From the NCBI GenBank assembly GCA_021442155.1, contig CM038214.1:50536703-50600702 (forward strand): 64,000 nt of DNA. Reading direction: 5' to 3'. The notes under the pieces were generated by a model. That model was not told the origin of the DNA. It searched no databases and worked only from the letters and a program-made list of their open reading frames with translations. The position numbers and the translations under genes were made by a program. Source of the DNA: Cymbidium sinense. Its lineage: Eukaryota > Streptophyta > Magnoliopsida > Asparagales > Orchidaceae. This document shows positions 1-12,949 of the stretch, piece after piece (the stretch's first letter is position 1; the number at the start of each line of letters is the position of its first letter).

Positions 1-561
1 CCCCTAAACCCTAAATCCTAAACACTAAACCCTAAACCCTAAACCCTAAAACTAACCATAAACCATAAACCCTAAACCTACAATCCTAAACCCTAAACCC
101 TAAACCGTAAACAAATATAAACCCTAAATCCTAAATAAAAAAATTAAAAATAAATAAATAAACCCTAACCCTAAACACTAAACCCTAAACCCTAAACCCT
201 AAACCTATAACCCTAAACCCTAAACCCTAAGTCCTAAATCTAAACCTAAACCTAAAACCTAAACCTAAACTAAACTAAATAAAATAAAACCTAAACCTAA
301 ACCTAAACTACATAATAAACAAATAAAATAAATAAACCTAAATTAAATAAAAAATAATTAATATAAAAATAAATAAATAAATAAAGTAAATAAAATAAAC
401 TAAACTAAATAAACCTAAACCTAAACCTAAACCTGAACTAAACTAAAATGAACTAAACTAAAATAAACTAAACTAAACTAAACAAAACCTAAACCTAAAC
501 CTAAACCTAAACTAAAAGAAACTAAATAAATAAACTAAAATGAATAAACTTAAATAAACTT
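1..561. repeat. Degenerate CCCTAAA telomere-type repeat
   Basis: Short runs of the plant heptamer CCCTAAA occur mainly in the first 240 bases. They then decay into AAACCT, AAACT and AAATAA variants. The decayed part is the reverse complement of the TTTAGG/TTTTATTTTAGG spacer seen after 15,500, so it belongs to the same array family. It is not a clean terminal telomere, because perfect runs are only a few heptamers long. The C-rich strand on + is the orientation expected at a left chromosome end. Confidence 0.9.
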
Positions 562-661
562 NNNNNNNNNNNNNNNNNNNNNNNNNNNNNNNNNNNNNNN
601 NNNNNNNNNNNNNNNNNNNNNNNNNNNNNNNNNNNNNNNNNNNNNNNNNNNNNNNNNNNNN
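562..661. other. Assembly gap (100 N)
   Basis: Exactly 100 N, a conventional size for a gap of unknown length. The sequence on its two sides therefore need not be adjacent or correctly oriented in the chromosome. Confidence 0.99.
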
Positions 662-1380
662 AATAATACATCTCAAGCTAAATTAAGCCTCACACATAGA
701 TCATCAGGCTCACAACCTAGCATAGAATGAAAGGCTAGCATAAGGACCTCTACCCAACTAACTGGGATGAAATCGTGGAGGTGAAGGTGGATCCTCCCGC
801 ATCCACTTTGTCGCACCTGTGAGAGGATGGAATGGGTTCATTACCATGGAAATCAAAGTGGGCAACTCCTCAAACATGTAGCCTCCATCTCCTTGGCGAT
901 GTATGGTACCGCTTTATCATGTAGTTTTTGTTCCTCCCAGTCTTGGTAGGTGAGTGAGTAAGAGCTAGACCCAACCTTAAAAGCTAGGAGACAATCGGGG
1001 ATCATGGGGCCTTACCCTTGAGGGTGCTAATGATTGGGTGCTAGCCTCACTAGGGAAACACGAGAAATAACCCAGCACTGCAGCCGCATACATAATGTGC
1101 AATATAGGAACCACCACCTTCCTCTTCGAGAGGGAATATCGAGTCCGAGGCCATATCAATCAATGATGGATTCACCCAATCACCGTTTCTTAATAGTGGT
1201 GAGGGGATCACCCTCATAGGTAATCCTCGCCCCCTCAAAACCTCGTACAAAATGAATGAGGTGGTAATTGAGGGAAGGTGGCGATCGGCCAAGTCCATCC
1301 CATGGGGAAAGGTAAAAACATACTTGGGTGCTGCCATTTCTATCAACCAAAAACTAAACTGCACTTAAACTAAACTCACT
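662..1380 (-). other. Unidentified protein-like fragment, broken
   Basis: Minus-strand reading gives a 104-residue open frame (1,050-1,364) beginning near MAAPKYVFTFPHGMDLADRH. In other minus frames toward 780 there are stretches that read like protein, such as YQDWEEQKLHDKAVPYIAKE and YMFEELPTLISMVMNPFHP, separated by stops and frame changes. Base composition is more balanced than in the neighbouring A/T-rich DNA. I do not recognise the family. A decayed retroelement or gene fragment is possible, and chance cannot be excluded. Confidence 0.25.
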
Positions 1381-1539
1381 AAATGAGAGTCTCAAATGTT
1401 GAAAATAAACTTGAATCGATTGATTTTAAATTCAAATTTTAGAAATTGAACCCACACTCAACATCTTGAAAGTGTTAAGTCGCTCAAATGGATTTAGAAT
1501 AGATATTGAAGTTTGATTGGAAAGAGGAATTTAAGATGT

Positions 1540-3170
1540 AGAATCCATTTTCAACAAATTTGGGTATATTGAGAATGGCTTCAAATATTTTGAAGAGATG
1601 CATAGGTTCATATTTGAATTTTGATTTTTTTTATTTGGTGACCCTTCATTTAACAAATTTGAGTATGTTAAAGTAAAGGGTCAATTTGCTTTTGTTTTGG
1701 ATTTGTGATTTTGAATTTGTTCACTTAGCAAATTTGAATAAGCTAAGTGAGGTGTTTGAAAATAATTGTTCTTTTTTTTCTTTGTTTGCTTTGTTTGTGA
1801 ATCTTTTTGTGATTTGAAAATGGAATCTTATTTAGAAATTTGGGTATGCTAAAAAAAGAAGGATCCAAGTGTATTTTATTTTGAAATTTTTTTGAAAATA
1901 GGATCCTTAGCAAATTTGAGTATGCTAAGAAAATCCTAATGTGTTTCTTTTGATTTTGATTTGATTTTTGAAAATTGGATTCTTAGCAAATTTGAGTATG
2001 CTAAGGGAATCCTAATGTGTTTCTTTTGATTTTGATTTGATTTAAAAAAAGGATCTTCAGCAAATTTATGTATGCTAAGGAAAGTCCTAATGTGTTTCTT
2101 TTGATTTTAATTTGAAAGGTAGGATCCTTAGCAAACTTGGGTATGCTAAGGAAAACATAATGTGTTTCTTTTGATTTTTGATTTGGAAAATAGGATTCTT
2201 AGCAAATTTAGGTATGCTAAGAAAATCCTAATGTGTTTCTTTTTTAAGATTTTGATTATGAAAAAAAGAAGACTTCACTTTAGTAAATATGGTTACCAAA
2301 ATGAAGTTCCAAATGTGTTTTGAAAATTTTTGTGAAATGGAGATTTCACTTAGCAAATTTGAGTATGCTAAATGAAATTCCAAAGGTGTGTTTCAAATTT
2401 TGTTTTGAAAAGGGAGACGTCACTTTAGCAATTAGAATGAAGTTACAAATGTGATTTGCAAGATTTTTGTTTTTATTGATTTTGAAAAGAGAGATTTCCA
2501 TTTAACAAATTTGGGTATGTGAGATGGAAATCAATTTTTGAAAGAGGAAACCTCAACTTAATCATATATGGAATATGTAAAGAAGGATTTCAAAATAATG
2601 TCATTTCATTTAGAAATGAAATCTTCATTCAAATTTGGGTATATTGAATGGAGATGTTCATATGTGCTTTTGGAAAATTTATTTTTGATTTTGTTTGAAA
2701 GTGAAACATCCATTCAATAAAAGTGGGTATATTGAATGGAGAGGTTCATATGTGCTTTTGGAAAATTTATTTTTGATTTTGTTTGAAACATCCATTCAAT
2801 AAATGTGGTATATTGAATGGAGAGGTTTCATATGTGCTTTTGAAAATTTATTTTGATTTAGAAAGGTGAAAGTTCCAACTTAACACATGTGGAATGTGTT
2901 GAATGGCATTTCAAAGTTGTAATAATTTTTTTGTTTGAAGATATAACATCCATTCAACACATTTGAATGTATTGAATGGATAAACCCATCTTCAAATTTT
3001 GTACTTTTGAAAACATGATTGTTGAAATTTTATTTTGAAAATGAGGTCTTTACCAAAATGAATTGAGTGAAGAAGCTCATTTGTTTTAGAAAATGTGATT
3101 GTTGGAATCTTTTTGTAATGATGATCCTACATATAACAATCATGAAGATTGTTAAATGAAGGTGATTTAG
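1540..3170. repeat. Tandem array of about 19 covarying hairpin units
   Basis: Every 75-85 bases an inverted repeat flanks a loop resembling AAATTTGGGTAT, and the hairpins are separated by T-rich linkers such as TGTGTTTCTTTTGATTTTG. The arm sequences differ between units but stay complementary. Examples are GACCCTT...AAGGGTC at 1,640-1,682, GGATTC...GAATCC at 1,977-2,012, GATTTCCAT...ATGGAAATC at 2,493-2,532 and CCATTCAATA...TATTGAATGG at 2,785-2,829. There is no open reading frame of note. The function is unknown; a retrotransposon untranslated region is one possible source. Confidence 0.8.
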
Positions 3171-6100
3171 AAAGTTTTGTGCAAAACATTTTATTATGTG
3201 CATTTTGAAAGAGTGCTTTTGAAAAGCAAGATTTTATGAAGGATTTATTATGTCTTTATTATTTTAGAATGAACCTTTCCACCATAAAAAATGGTAAGGA
3301 GGAAGTCTTTAATCATTTTTTATTAGATTTTTATTTTCACCCATTGGATAACCCAACGGGAGTTTTAAGACCAACACGGGGTGAGGTCCTAAAACCTAAA
3401 GATGTTGGCTTAAGGATGAAATAAGCTAAGTGCCAATGGAAAGAAAGATAGTCTTGGATTCATACAAAAGTACAAACCCACTATCGATACTTGGAGACAA
3501 TGATCATTTACCAAAGATGGAGAGAGGAACCATCTCTAGTGGAGTCGCTAGAAAAATTTGTGGTGAAATATTTTCATATCTAAGAGGTATACTTCCATCT
3601 TCAATCTATGTGGATATAATAAAAATAGAAATATACTTCTTTTTGCATTCAAACACTATGTAGATCTGTAGATGTTCTTATTAGGGTGATCGAGTATGAC
3701 ATTGAGGAGAGGTGTACTATCTCAAAAGATATAAGTCACCACCCTACAATGGACCTAATCACAATAAGGACTCTAAGAACAATGGGTCTGCATACCCAGA
3801 TTCTTCCCTACTTTACATGGACAAGAAAAGTAGGGTTTATTTTAAATTGAGTTCATTAAGTTCCCTATAGGGGAAAGCCCCTATAGTTAATTACATCCTA
3901 AGGAAGGGGATTCCTTAGGAATACTCTCGATTAAGGTAAATGATCATTATCTCCAAAGATTTTAATAGGTAGGACTATCAATCGATTAGTTTATTTTAGA
4001 AGATCAAATGAGATTGATCAAAGAGAGAGAGAGAGTTATTATCGAAGCCAAAGAAATAAGTAGAGATGCTCAATGCTAGGAAACCTAGCGAGCATCTCAA
4101 ACTATCCTATTATTGGGCTTTACATTTTTGAAATTGAATTAATTTATTTGAGTTGATATTTTATTAGAATTCTAGGGCTTATAATTCCATAATACAAGGT
4201 TATGGAAATGCCTAAGAGGTGAGGATTTATCCTTGTGGCCCACATAGGGAAGTAGCAACCTCTGAACCTAAATCTAGGGAGCTTTGTCGAGGGCCAAAAG
4301 CATGACCTAAATATAAGGAAAAAAATGGGTATTTGGTTTACCTCCATAAAAGAGGGTAAACCACCTAACTGCTTGGACTTACAACTGCCTGGGGGTGGCG
4401 ACCAACTAACTCCTACAATTTTAAATTCATGTAGGCAAGTCATATGCTTTATGTAAGATACCTAGGCTGTTATTTATTTAGAAAGAGACTAAGTCCTTAA
4501 ACTCAACTAGATCATGTAAGGGCATGAAAAATGACCTAGATCTAATGCAAATCATATTATATTTTTTTTATTTTTGGACAATCATTTGACTCAGCTTATA
4601 GGATTCATATGCCTAATGCATGAGAAGTGAGATTATGGGCCAAAAATAGAAGGGGAGGTGTTTCCACCATGGCTCCGGTCAAGCCAAGTTCTAGCAAAGG
4701 TGGAAGCCCTCCGATCAAGAGTGAAACTATATGCTTTTATGCATGATGTTATAAAAAAAAATACTCATCCATTTAAGGGTTGCTAATTCTTTTATCTTGA
4801 TTTTAACTTAGGCTTTAGGTGAGATTATGAGTTGTTTATTTTAAACTTTGAGTTATTTAATTTGGTAGAAGATTTATTTTTCTAAGAGCCTAATCATCAT
4901 CTAGGCCATACATCAAGTAAGGAAGAAACTAGGAAAATATGCCATCTTAATGCACAAGCTAAACAAAACATCAAAATTTATAAAGCTAACACAAAAGAAT
5001 AAAAGCCATTTATGGGCACCACCGCACAAACCCAAAAAAAAAAACAAATTGGTTGCGAAGCTTTACCCTTATACAACCTAGATTACAAATTAATTTACAA
5101 TCAAGTAAGGAATTCATGTTATGGGGTCTTCATTCTTCATTTCTTCTTCTTTCTTCTTCTTCTTCTTGGGTCATCTTTCTCTTTATTCTTCGGTTCCTTC
5201 CTTTGGATGGTTGGAATGTGGATGTTCCAAAGGCTTCACATGGTACATAAGATGAGATCTTATGACCAATGCTCATCCTAATCCCCCATAACAATCATTC
5301 CAAAATCTTAATTGCAAAAATTACATGAAAGGGAAAAGTGAATCTAACTAACACACATGCAAAAAATAGAGATTAGCTAAATAAACCATACAAATCCCAA
5401 GCATGTATATTGGACTTAGCACCCCACACATGATAACCAAGTGGCCTATTGGATTATGCTTAGGGGTATAAACACCGCATACAAGAAGTTATATTTTATT
5501 ACAACGCCTTAAGCACAATCCCCTGCAGAAAATAATGATTAGACTAAATCATCCTACCATTCATTCTATGCACATTCACCCTAACATCCAGACTAAAACA
5601 AAACATCATAAAACAAAAGAAAAAAATCAAACCATGTACCACCCTAACCTAAATCTAGAAGTGGTGACTTAGTCTAATGTGTGTGCTTTAGAAGGTTTGT
5701 GTGGTATGTTTACCTATGGCTTTAAGGTTTGGATTTTTTAAGTGTGAAGATGTTCAAATTAGATGGGTGGTTTCATTTAAGTGTTTAGTTGATTTGGATT
5801 GATTTTTATTTGATGATTTTGTTTGGTTTAGATGAACCTACTTAATTACTAAAGGTTGTAAAAAGAAAAGAGAACTCTTTCCTTCCTACCCTAAGTAACT
5901 TCTAAAGTAGATTCATGTTTGATTTTATTTAGTGAATGTTTTATTATGTTTTAATTAATCCTAAGTTTAGATCAACTCTAAACAAACCTATTCAAAAGAA
6001 AGGCATTTTAAGATTAAGTAAAGTGAATTAATATCACAAAACACACATAACTTCATTTCTTTCCCAACATGCATAACATGCATATGGATGCATCCTAAGC

Positions 6101-8929
6101 ATATCTATGCATAAAAATGAAAATGTTTAGCACATTTTATGATGAATGTTAAGTGGGTTACTTAAGAAAATTTGAATGCTTTTATTATGCATGATTTTCA
6201 TTAAGTAGAAAAGAGGTTTTCTATCCATTTTTCACATGTACACATGTATGTATGAAAGGCATAAGTGAGTACAATGCCATTATTAGCACCATGGGTATAC
6301 AAGACCACTTTAGATACTTAAAGCCTTGCAACCTGGGTTGTCCAGACTAATATACCACTTTCCTTAAATACAAGCATATATGCAAAAGAAATGAGTGGAA
6401 AAGAAAGATGCAAAAGTTTGTATTTGTTTGTTTGATTTGTTTATGCAATTTATATGTGTAAGTATGGATGTCCTTCTTAAGTAATAGCATAAGAATGAAT
6501 AGGAATGGAGTTATGCAAGTGTTATGTTCTTTTCAAGTGAACTATACACTTTGCCAAATCCTATTCAAAACTATGCTAAAAGAAAAGAGAAGGAAAAGTA
6601 CACTATGCACATCTTCATATTTATATCCACATGCAAGCTTATAAATAATTATAAGGAGCACACTTTCAGTTTTGGATGTTTGATTTATAGATTTTGAAAA
6701 TAGTTTTGATTTAGTAGTGATAATACCCATTCATTTTTTACTTTAAAAACATGCAAGTTGACATAAAGAAAACATCTCATTTTTTAATTTGATTTTAGAA
6801 AACATGAATGCATGAAATTCATATGACATACAAATTTAGCATGTTAGGAAAGAACTAAAGTGATGAAAGTGTAAATACATTCACCTAATTAATTCCTAAA
6901 GATAATCTTATGAAATAAGAAAGTTTAAAGCAAATCAAGTTTTTTAAAGAAGGTTTGATTTTGTTTTGAGTTTGATTTAATTTGAGAAATTTTTGTAACC
7001 CATTCTACACATGTTTGTTGATTTAGTTTGTTCTTAGGATTATTAGATGATTTTTATATGTTGCTTAGGTTAAGGTATGAATTAAGTGTGTTAATTATCT
7101 CTTACCTATCCACCTTACATACTTAATCAAATAATTATGAGCCAATGATATGACATAAAACCACATAAGGAATTTAAATCAAGTGCACCAAGGAAAGAAA
7201 GGTACCTAATGCAAATTCTTGATTAATGATTAATTAAACTAAGGGGTTTAATTTAAGTTTTTCATAACCCCTCTCACACATGTGAGTGGGATTTTGATTT
7301 CCTTAATGTAGCTCTGAACACCCAAGCATCTACCCAAGATAGATTAGTTAAGTTCTAGAAAGTTTTAAAATTTTATGAGATTAATTAAGGGGTAATTAGT
7401 GAATTAACCCCAAATTAAGGTTGGATTAAGGAAAGGGGGTTTAAGGAATATCTTAAGGAAAGTATCCCAAAATTATTCTAAATCTCATATTCACTTAATA
7501 AAAACTTAATTGACTCAATCAGGGTTAGACCACTAATTATACCCTTAATTAAGCTTAATTACATTAAGAGAGTGATTAAGGAATGAACTAGCAATAATTA
7601 ATTAAACCCCAAGAAAATTAGAGGAGAGGTCATCACCATATGCACAAGAAGTTTGAGAATCTGGGAGTAATTAGAGGGTAAAAAAATAACATTCTAATAA
7701 AACCCAAATCTAGAGAAAGCAATGTTCAAAATCCATTGAAATCATTTTAGAATATTCTATATTCAATTATCTATCCAATGCAATTTATTTCATATTTGTT
7801 TGATTTTTCTAGGATTATATGAATTTAGGAAATTTCCATTAATTAGGTGATTTAATAGCCTAATTAATGTTTAATCCGCCACATATGGACCACCACATAT
7901 ATGCTTTCCATGGCATGGCAAGATTCAATATTAAAGTTGTCACATCAGCACCGCATCGTAGGCGCTTTCTCCTCACCCTTCAAGGATCATGGATCAGGTT
8001 AAAGTCATGGTTCTAATGGATGAAACATGGGATCCTATGTGTCTTAATCACGCCATCCATCCATGGATGGATGGCCTATGATCCTTCCATATTTTGTGGA
8101 GAGAGACATCCCCATATTTTAGATCCGATTTATTGGATTGATCCCAAAACTTACCCACACCATATAAGCATAAAGGCAAACACATCCAATGGAGAATTTC
8201 ATGGGATGAAAATCCACTTCACAAAGCTCCAAATAATATTGAAATTATGCTAGTTTAATGGCTAAACCAGGGTGATCACCATTCGATTCCCTTGGAGAAG
8301 CTTCTGTAGTGGAGATGAAGCTTTGTTGAGAGTTTGAGGTCTTGGATTGGGTAGATCCTTCTAGAGGCCAACTACACCTTGACTTGAGCTCGGTCTTGAT
8401 CAAGGTAGCACCTCCTGCCTTTGGAGCTTGGATTATGGCAGCAAGTTCGATTGGGTCCCTGATGAAGCTTGTAGGAATTGGTTGATTTGAAGTGTGGAGT
8501 AAGTTTGATTTTGAGTGGAGCTCTATTTTCAATCTATGAAAACTGAGAAAATGAAAATGGGAATTGCTTGAGAGAGCTTGGGGAGGAAATGACTTCTCCG
8601 CTTCCTCTTGCTCAATCAATTAGGGACTCATGGAATGAATTCAAATTGGGGGAGTATACCTCCTTGAGCAATCAAATGGTCTTCTCTTCATTTTGATCCA
8701 ATTGACCACCTTGAGTGGGTTTGTTAGGGGGGTGTCCTTATAATCTGGCTGGAGGAGTGGAGTAGTGGAGCTTGCATGTGCTTAAATCAAGTGGAGGAGG
8801 GATTCCATGTGCTTAATTTCATGCAGTGGTCTTTAGCTAGGTTGGGATGAACCAAACCCATTGGGTTGGGTGCACCACACTCCTTAATGTTCACTTGATC
8901 CACTAAGAGGGTGTCAAGTGGTTATGGAG
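3171..8929. other. A/T-rich non-coding sequence, no gene recognised
   Basis: Open frames here are short (60-125 codons) and resemble no family I know. Phrases such as TGGAGTCGC near 3,541 and GGTGGCGACC near 4,394 resemble words in plant Ty3/gypsy untranslated regions, so much of it may be old LTR-retrotransposon non-coding DNA. I found no clear LTR pair, primer-binding site or pol domain. Simple-sequence stretches include GA repeats near 4,024-4,034 and TTC repeats near 5,133-5,168. Confidence 0.5.
5133..5168. repeat. Interrupted (TTC)n microsatellite
   Basis: An interrupted run of TTC triplets (cattcttcatttcttcttct onward). It is simple-sequence DNA with no evident function. Confidence 0.8.
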
Positions 8930-9870
8930 AGAATTTGGTCAAAATTTACCCTTTGACCTAGGAGTAAAAAGGTCATTTAACCTTTATTTCAATTTGAATA
9001 TGTTTGGTATGTTTGAAAAATGGGTTAGGCCAAGTTTCATTGAATTTGGAGTTGGTTTGACGTGATTTGGCTCATGTTGACCCATTTAGGTCAAATTGGG
9101 TCAACTTGGGTCAAGTTGACCAATTGGTCAAATTGGGTCAAACCAAGGGTTGGGTCAAGTTTATATGACCATTTGAAATGTTTTGGTGGCTTTGGTTTGA
9201 TTTAATTTGGTTTAGTTTAGGTCATTTAGGTCAAATGAGACCAATTTGACCCATTTGACTTATTTGAGCTAGATCATGGGTTGGTTCATGTTTCATTGGT
9301 CATATGAAATGTATTGGTATCTTTGTTTCTAATCAATTTGTTTTATATTTGAGTTTGGCCCAATTTGACCTTGGTCAAGTTGGGTTCATGGTCAATTGGG
9401 CTAGTTAGGTCTAGTTATAATTGAGGCTTTGGTCAAGTTCAACAAGTGATTTGGAATGAACTTGACCCATTGGTTTCAATCAATTTGGCTTAGATCATGT
9501 TTTGACACATTTTGACTTTTAGGTCAAGTTGGGTCAACTTGGGTGGCCAATTGGCTAGGTTAGCTCAAATGTTGATCAAGTTCAAACATTGATCATGAAT
9601 GAGTTTTGATCAATGGTTTCAATCAATTTGGCCTATAGTGGATTTTGGCTATGTTGAGTTTCATTTTGGCTAAGTTGACTTGGTCAACCCTAGGTTTGAC
9701 TTGGTTTGACCCAATTTGAGTGATTGATCATCTCATGATGATTGTTGATCATGATGAGAGGCTTAGATGGGCTTAGTTCAATCCAATTTGGTTAGGATTA
9801 GAATTTGGCTCATAAGGGTACTTTAGATCACTTTGGGTCAAGTCAGCCTAAGTGGTCAAATGGCTTAATC
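8930..9870. repeat. GGTCAA/TTGACC-dense block
   Basis: More than 20 copies of GGTCAA or TTGACC occur within about 940 bases, in phrases such as GGGTCAACTTGGGTCAAGTT. They lie in both orientations and at irregular spacing. The block is a diverged short-motif repeat, probably part of a retroelement. TTGACC also contains the WRKY W-box core, but nothing here shows a promoter. Confidence 0.65.
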
Positions 9871-9984
9871 AAAGCTTGATTTGAGTTTGATTGAACTCAC
9901 ATATGGACTTATGATTGAAATATAATTCCATTTGTAAGAGATTTGAAGTCAAATGGGTTTTGATTCATTTGACAATTTCAAGTT

Positions 9985-10310
9985 TCATTTATATAATGAA
10001 TATAATGAGAATATAAATAAGTTATGAAAATTTCATGAATTTGAAGTGATTTGAACTTGATTTGGGCTAAGTCCTTAATAGAGGAATCAAAGGGACTTGG
10101 GAAAGATTTTTAGAATTTGGATTTGATTTTGGAATTTAGTTTGATTTATTTGAATTTATATTTCTTTTATATATGTGAATATAAATGAGAATATAAATGG
10201 GTTGTGAAAATTTCATGAATTTGAAGTGTTTTGGATTTGATTTGGGCTAAGTCCATAAGAGGGAATCAAAGGACTTAGGAAATATTTATAGAATTTCAAT
10301 CATGGGCTTC
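9985..10310. repeat. Two-unit direct repeat of about 181 bp
   Basis: The stretch containing GAAAATTTCATGAATTTGAA and TTTGGGCTAAGTCC near 10,024-10,074 recurs near 10,205-10,254, an offset of about 181 bases. Only a few substitutions separate the two. Downstream (10,300-10,410) shorter ATCAATCAAGTTGGAATTGA phrases repeat as well. Confidence 0.75.
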
Positions 10311-10479
10311 AATCACTGTGAATTGATCATGGATTTCAATCATTTGGAATTGATTTTAGTTTGGAGGAAATCAATCAAGTTGGAATTGATTTAGGTTTGG
10401 AGAAAATCAATTAAGCTGGAAATTTGAGTTTGACTTGAAGAAGGAAGTGAGGAATGTGGTTCAAGGTATAGTAAATTTT

Positions 10480-12330
10480 CTTACACCCCTAAGGCATGAC
10501 CTATTCTTATGGCTAACTCTTCTAAGTCTCTAGGGCTAAGTTGAGTGTCCACCTAATCACTAGATGTGTCTTAAGACTATTTAAGAGAAGTCCTATGTCA
10601 AAGATGGAGGGGTTGAGAGCCCATTCTAAAAATAAGGTGAGTAGTGTGTCACCCCAATGGTCTTTCTGCTTTGGAGGATGTAAGTATGCTACACTTTCCT
10701 TTCTTACCTGGACACTACACACTAACAAGCACCTTGATAGTTTGGTAGACTTTAATGCATTACCGGTAAGCTACTTCATGTTGGCTTTGCTTAAGAGGAT
10801 GTGAGTCTACTTCGCTTTCTTCTTGTATTAGCCTTTATACACTGACTGGGTCGAGTATATTTGAAATTTAGGATAAGTCCCCTAGTGGCTCCTTCCCTCC
10901 CAACTGCTTCAAGTCTGGGTCCAATCCTTCCTTGGGGCTACCCGCTTAGTAGTCGCTCTAAGTCAGATAGCATCTATTCTGCCAATGATAGACTATCCCG
11001 ATAATCAGTTCCACTTTGAAAGTAGTAACCTTACATGCTTTCCTTCCATATTGATCGTTTCACACCGACGGACACCATAGGTTGGTTCGTTCTTACTATG
11101 CTAATAGATACACGACTCATGTTGATGGATACACCTTAGGTTGGTTGGTTCTCACACCTTAGGATACACCACTTATGGCAGATGTAAGTCTGCTATGCTT
11201 TCTCCTTGAGTTGGTCACCATACACCTATAGGCTTTGTTTTCTAGGACACAGGATAATGCCCCTAGCAGCACCTCCCTTGTGGGCACTATATTTGGATCA
11301 CATCCTTTGTGACCCCATTTAGACACTACATGGGTTACTATCAGATTGGACAGTTTCCCTTTCCTAGTAACCACCCCTGTGGTTGGAGAATCTATCCCGT
11401 GGATGTGCAGATTCTCCCTTGGTCTAGTAAATCTGAGATAGGTCAAGGCCTGCATAGCCCCTTCTCAGTGTGGTCCCTCTCACACTAACAGGGTCCATGT
11501 AAATATATAAACAAAATATATAATCACTTGTGGATTATGAAGACACCCGAAGAGGTATGTTTTCCCAAGCAAGCATCCTATCTTTAGACGTGAAAACTCT
11601 ATTGGAATCACCGACTACTCGAGTTGATATAAGTCCATAGTGACATTCAATCGTCACCCCTAAGTCGTTTGATTTGTGCTACCAATAGGTCACCTAGGGT
11701 TGCTCCTTTAAAAGATGTAAGCTATGCCTTCTTCCTAGCACAAGCAAAACCGATAGGCAACCCCTTAGGTTAGCTAGCTCTACCCCACGACTAGTAGACT
11801 ATCCCTTTGGATTTGTAAATTTGAGATAGGACAAGTCCGATATAGCCCCTTCTCTGTGGGTCCATCGCACACTGACATGGTTCATAAATTAAATCTACCA
11901 ACTTTGACTAAGCTCACATCCCCAATAGATATGCCCTTAATTCAAAATCAAACTAAGCCAAACAAACAAAATTAAATCACATGAAATTAAGATAAAATTA
12001 ATCTTGACTACTTTTGAGTTGACATAAGTCCCCAGCAACATTCACTTAGTAGTTTCCCTAGGTCAAGTTCAATTTGTTATGCATCCAACAAGTCACTCCA
12101 GCCATTGTTCCTCACTTTCGAAGATGTAAGTCTACTATGCCTTCTTCCTAGCATAGCCATTGTACACTGAAAGGCAACCCCTTAGGTTAGCTAGCTTTAC
12201 CCCACAACCGGTAGAATATCCCATTGGATTTGTAAACCTGAGTTAAGTCAGTGATATAGCCCCTTCTCGGGGTCCATCGCACACCGAAGGTCCTTACATT
12301 AACTCGACAATTAAACCCAATCTAATTTTC
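10480..12330. repeat. Degenerate tandem repeats of about 400 bp
   Basis: A phrase like GATGTAAGTCTRCTATGCYTTC recurs near 10,678, 10,799, 11,179, 11,714 and 12,124. Three of these units end in TATAGCCCCTTCTC followed by GGTCC and CGCACAC-like words (near 11,450, 11,845 and 12,255). Units are strongly diverged. No coding sequence was recognised; open frames inside are short and not shared between units. Confidence 0.65.
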
Positions 12331-12949
12331 CTGGAGTTAAATCACACCCTTCTCCCTAGTGAAGCCAAATCATATATAATAAGTCAAGCAAATAAATCAA
12401 ATTCAAAACCAACCTCTATTGGAGTTAAACCAACTCCTAGTAGAGTCTAAATCAAAGAAATCCAACCAAAGTCTTATTCCCAATGAATACATCCCCAAAC
12501 AAATCTATGAAATCAAAATCAAATGCCAATCCCCAATGGATAGCCCAAACCTGCTTCCCTAGTCGAAGGTTCAAATACCGATCCCGAAACTCGAGCCCAT
12601 ATCTCATAAATATGCCTCCACATCAATAACAAATTAAATGTCAATTCAATCTTAATCCTGTGGATTATAGATTCTTATCCCCAGTGGATCTTCTTTCCAT
12701 AAATCATAATTCAAATCAAATTCAAACCTTATCCCTAGTAGATTTTCTTCTTCTATCCCTTGACATAGACCCTCACATGTCATGTCCAATTGTGTGATCC
12801 TGGATCTCCTCCATGTCCTTGACATGGAATTCTCATCAAATCTTATTTCTTCTCTTATGCACACCTTTAATATTTCAACCAATAGCATAACTATGTTTTC
12901 ATTCAAATTACATCATTTTAACATTATAATCAATATTTTATGATATGTG

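Noticed and set aside
1..561. A true chromosome-end telomere
   Set aside because: Perfect heptamer runs are short, decay begins within 60 bases, and the variants match the internal array; the window start may simply cut an internal array.
1540..3170. CRISPR-like array
   Set aside because: Units are diverged hairpins with no identical repeats or unique spacers, in plant DNA.
3236..3663. Two adjacent short + frames of 62 and 77 codons
   Set aside because: No family resemblance, and the two are in different contexts of A/T-rich non-coding DNA.
4669..4746. Short + frame of 25 codons with a strong start context (CCACCATGG), beginning MAPVKPSSSKGGSPPIK
   Set aside because: Ends after 25 codons with no recognisable continuation; a spliced or gag start cannot be supported.
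8245..8619. 124-codon minus-strand open frame
   Set aside because: No motif, no family resemblance and no coding neighbours; probably chance in less A/T-rich sequence.
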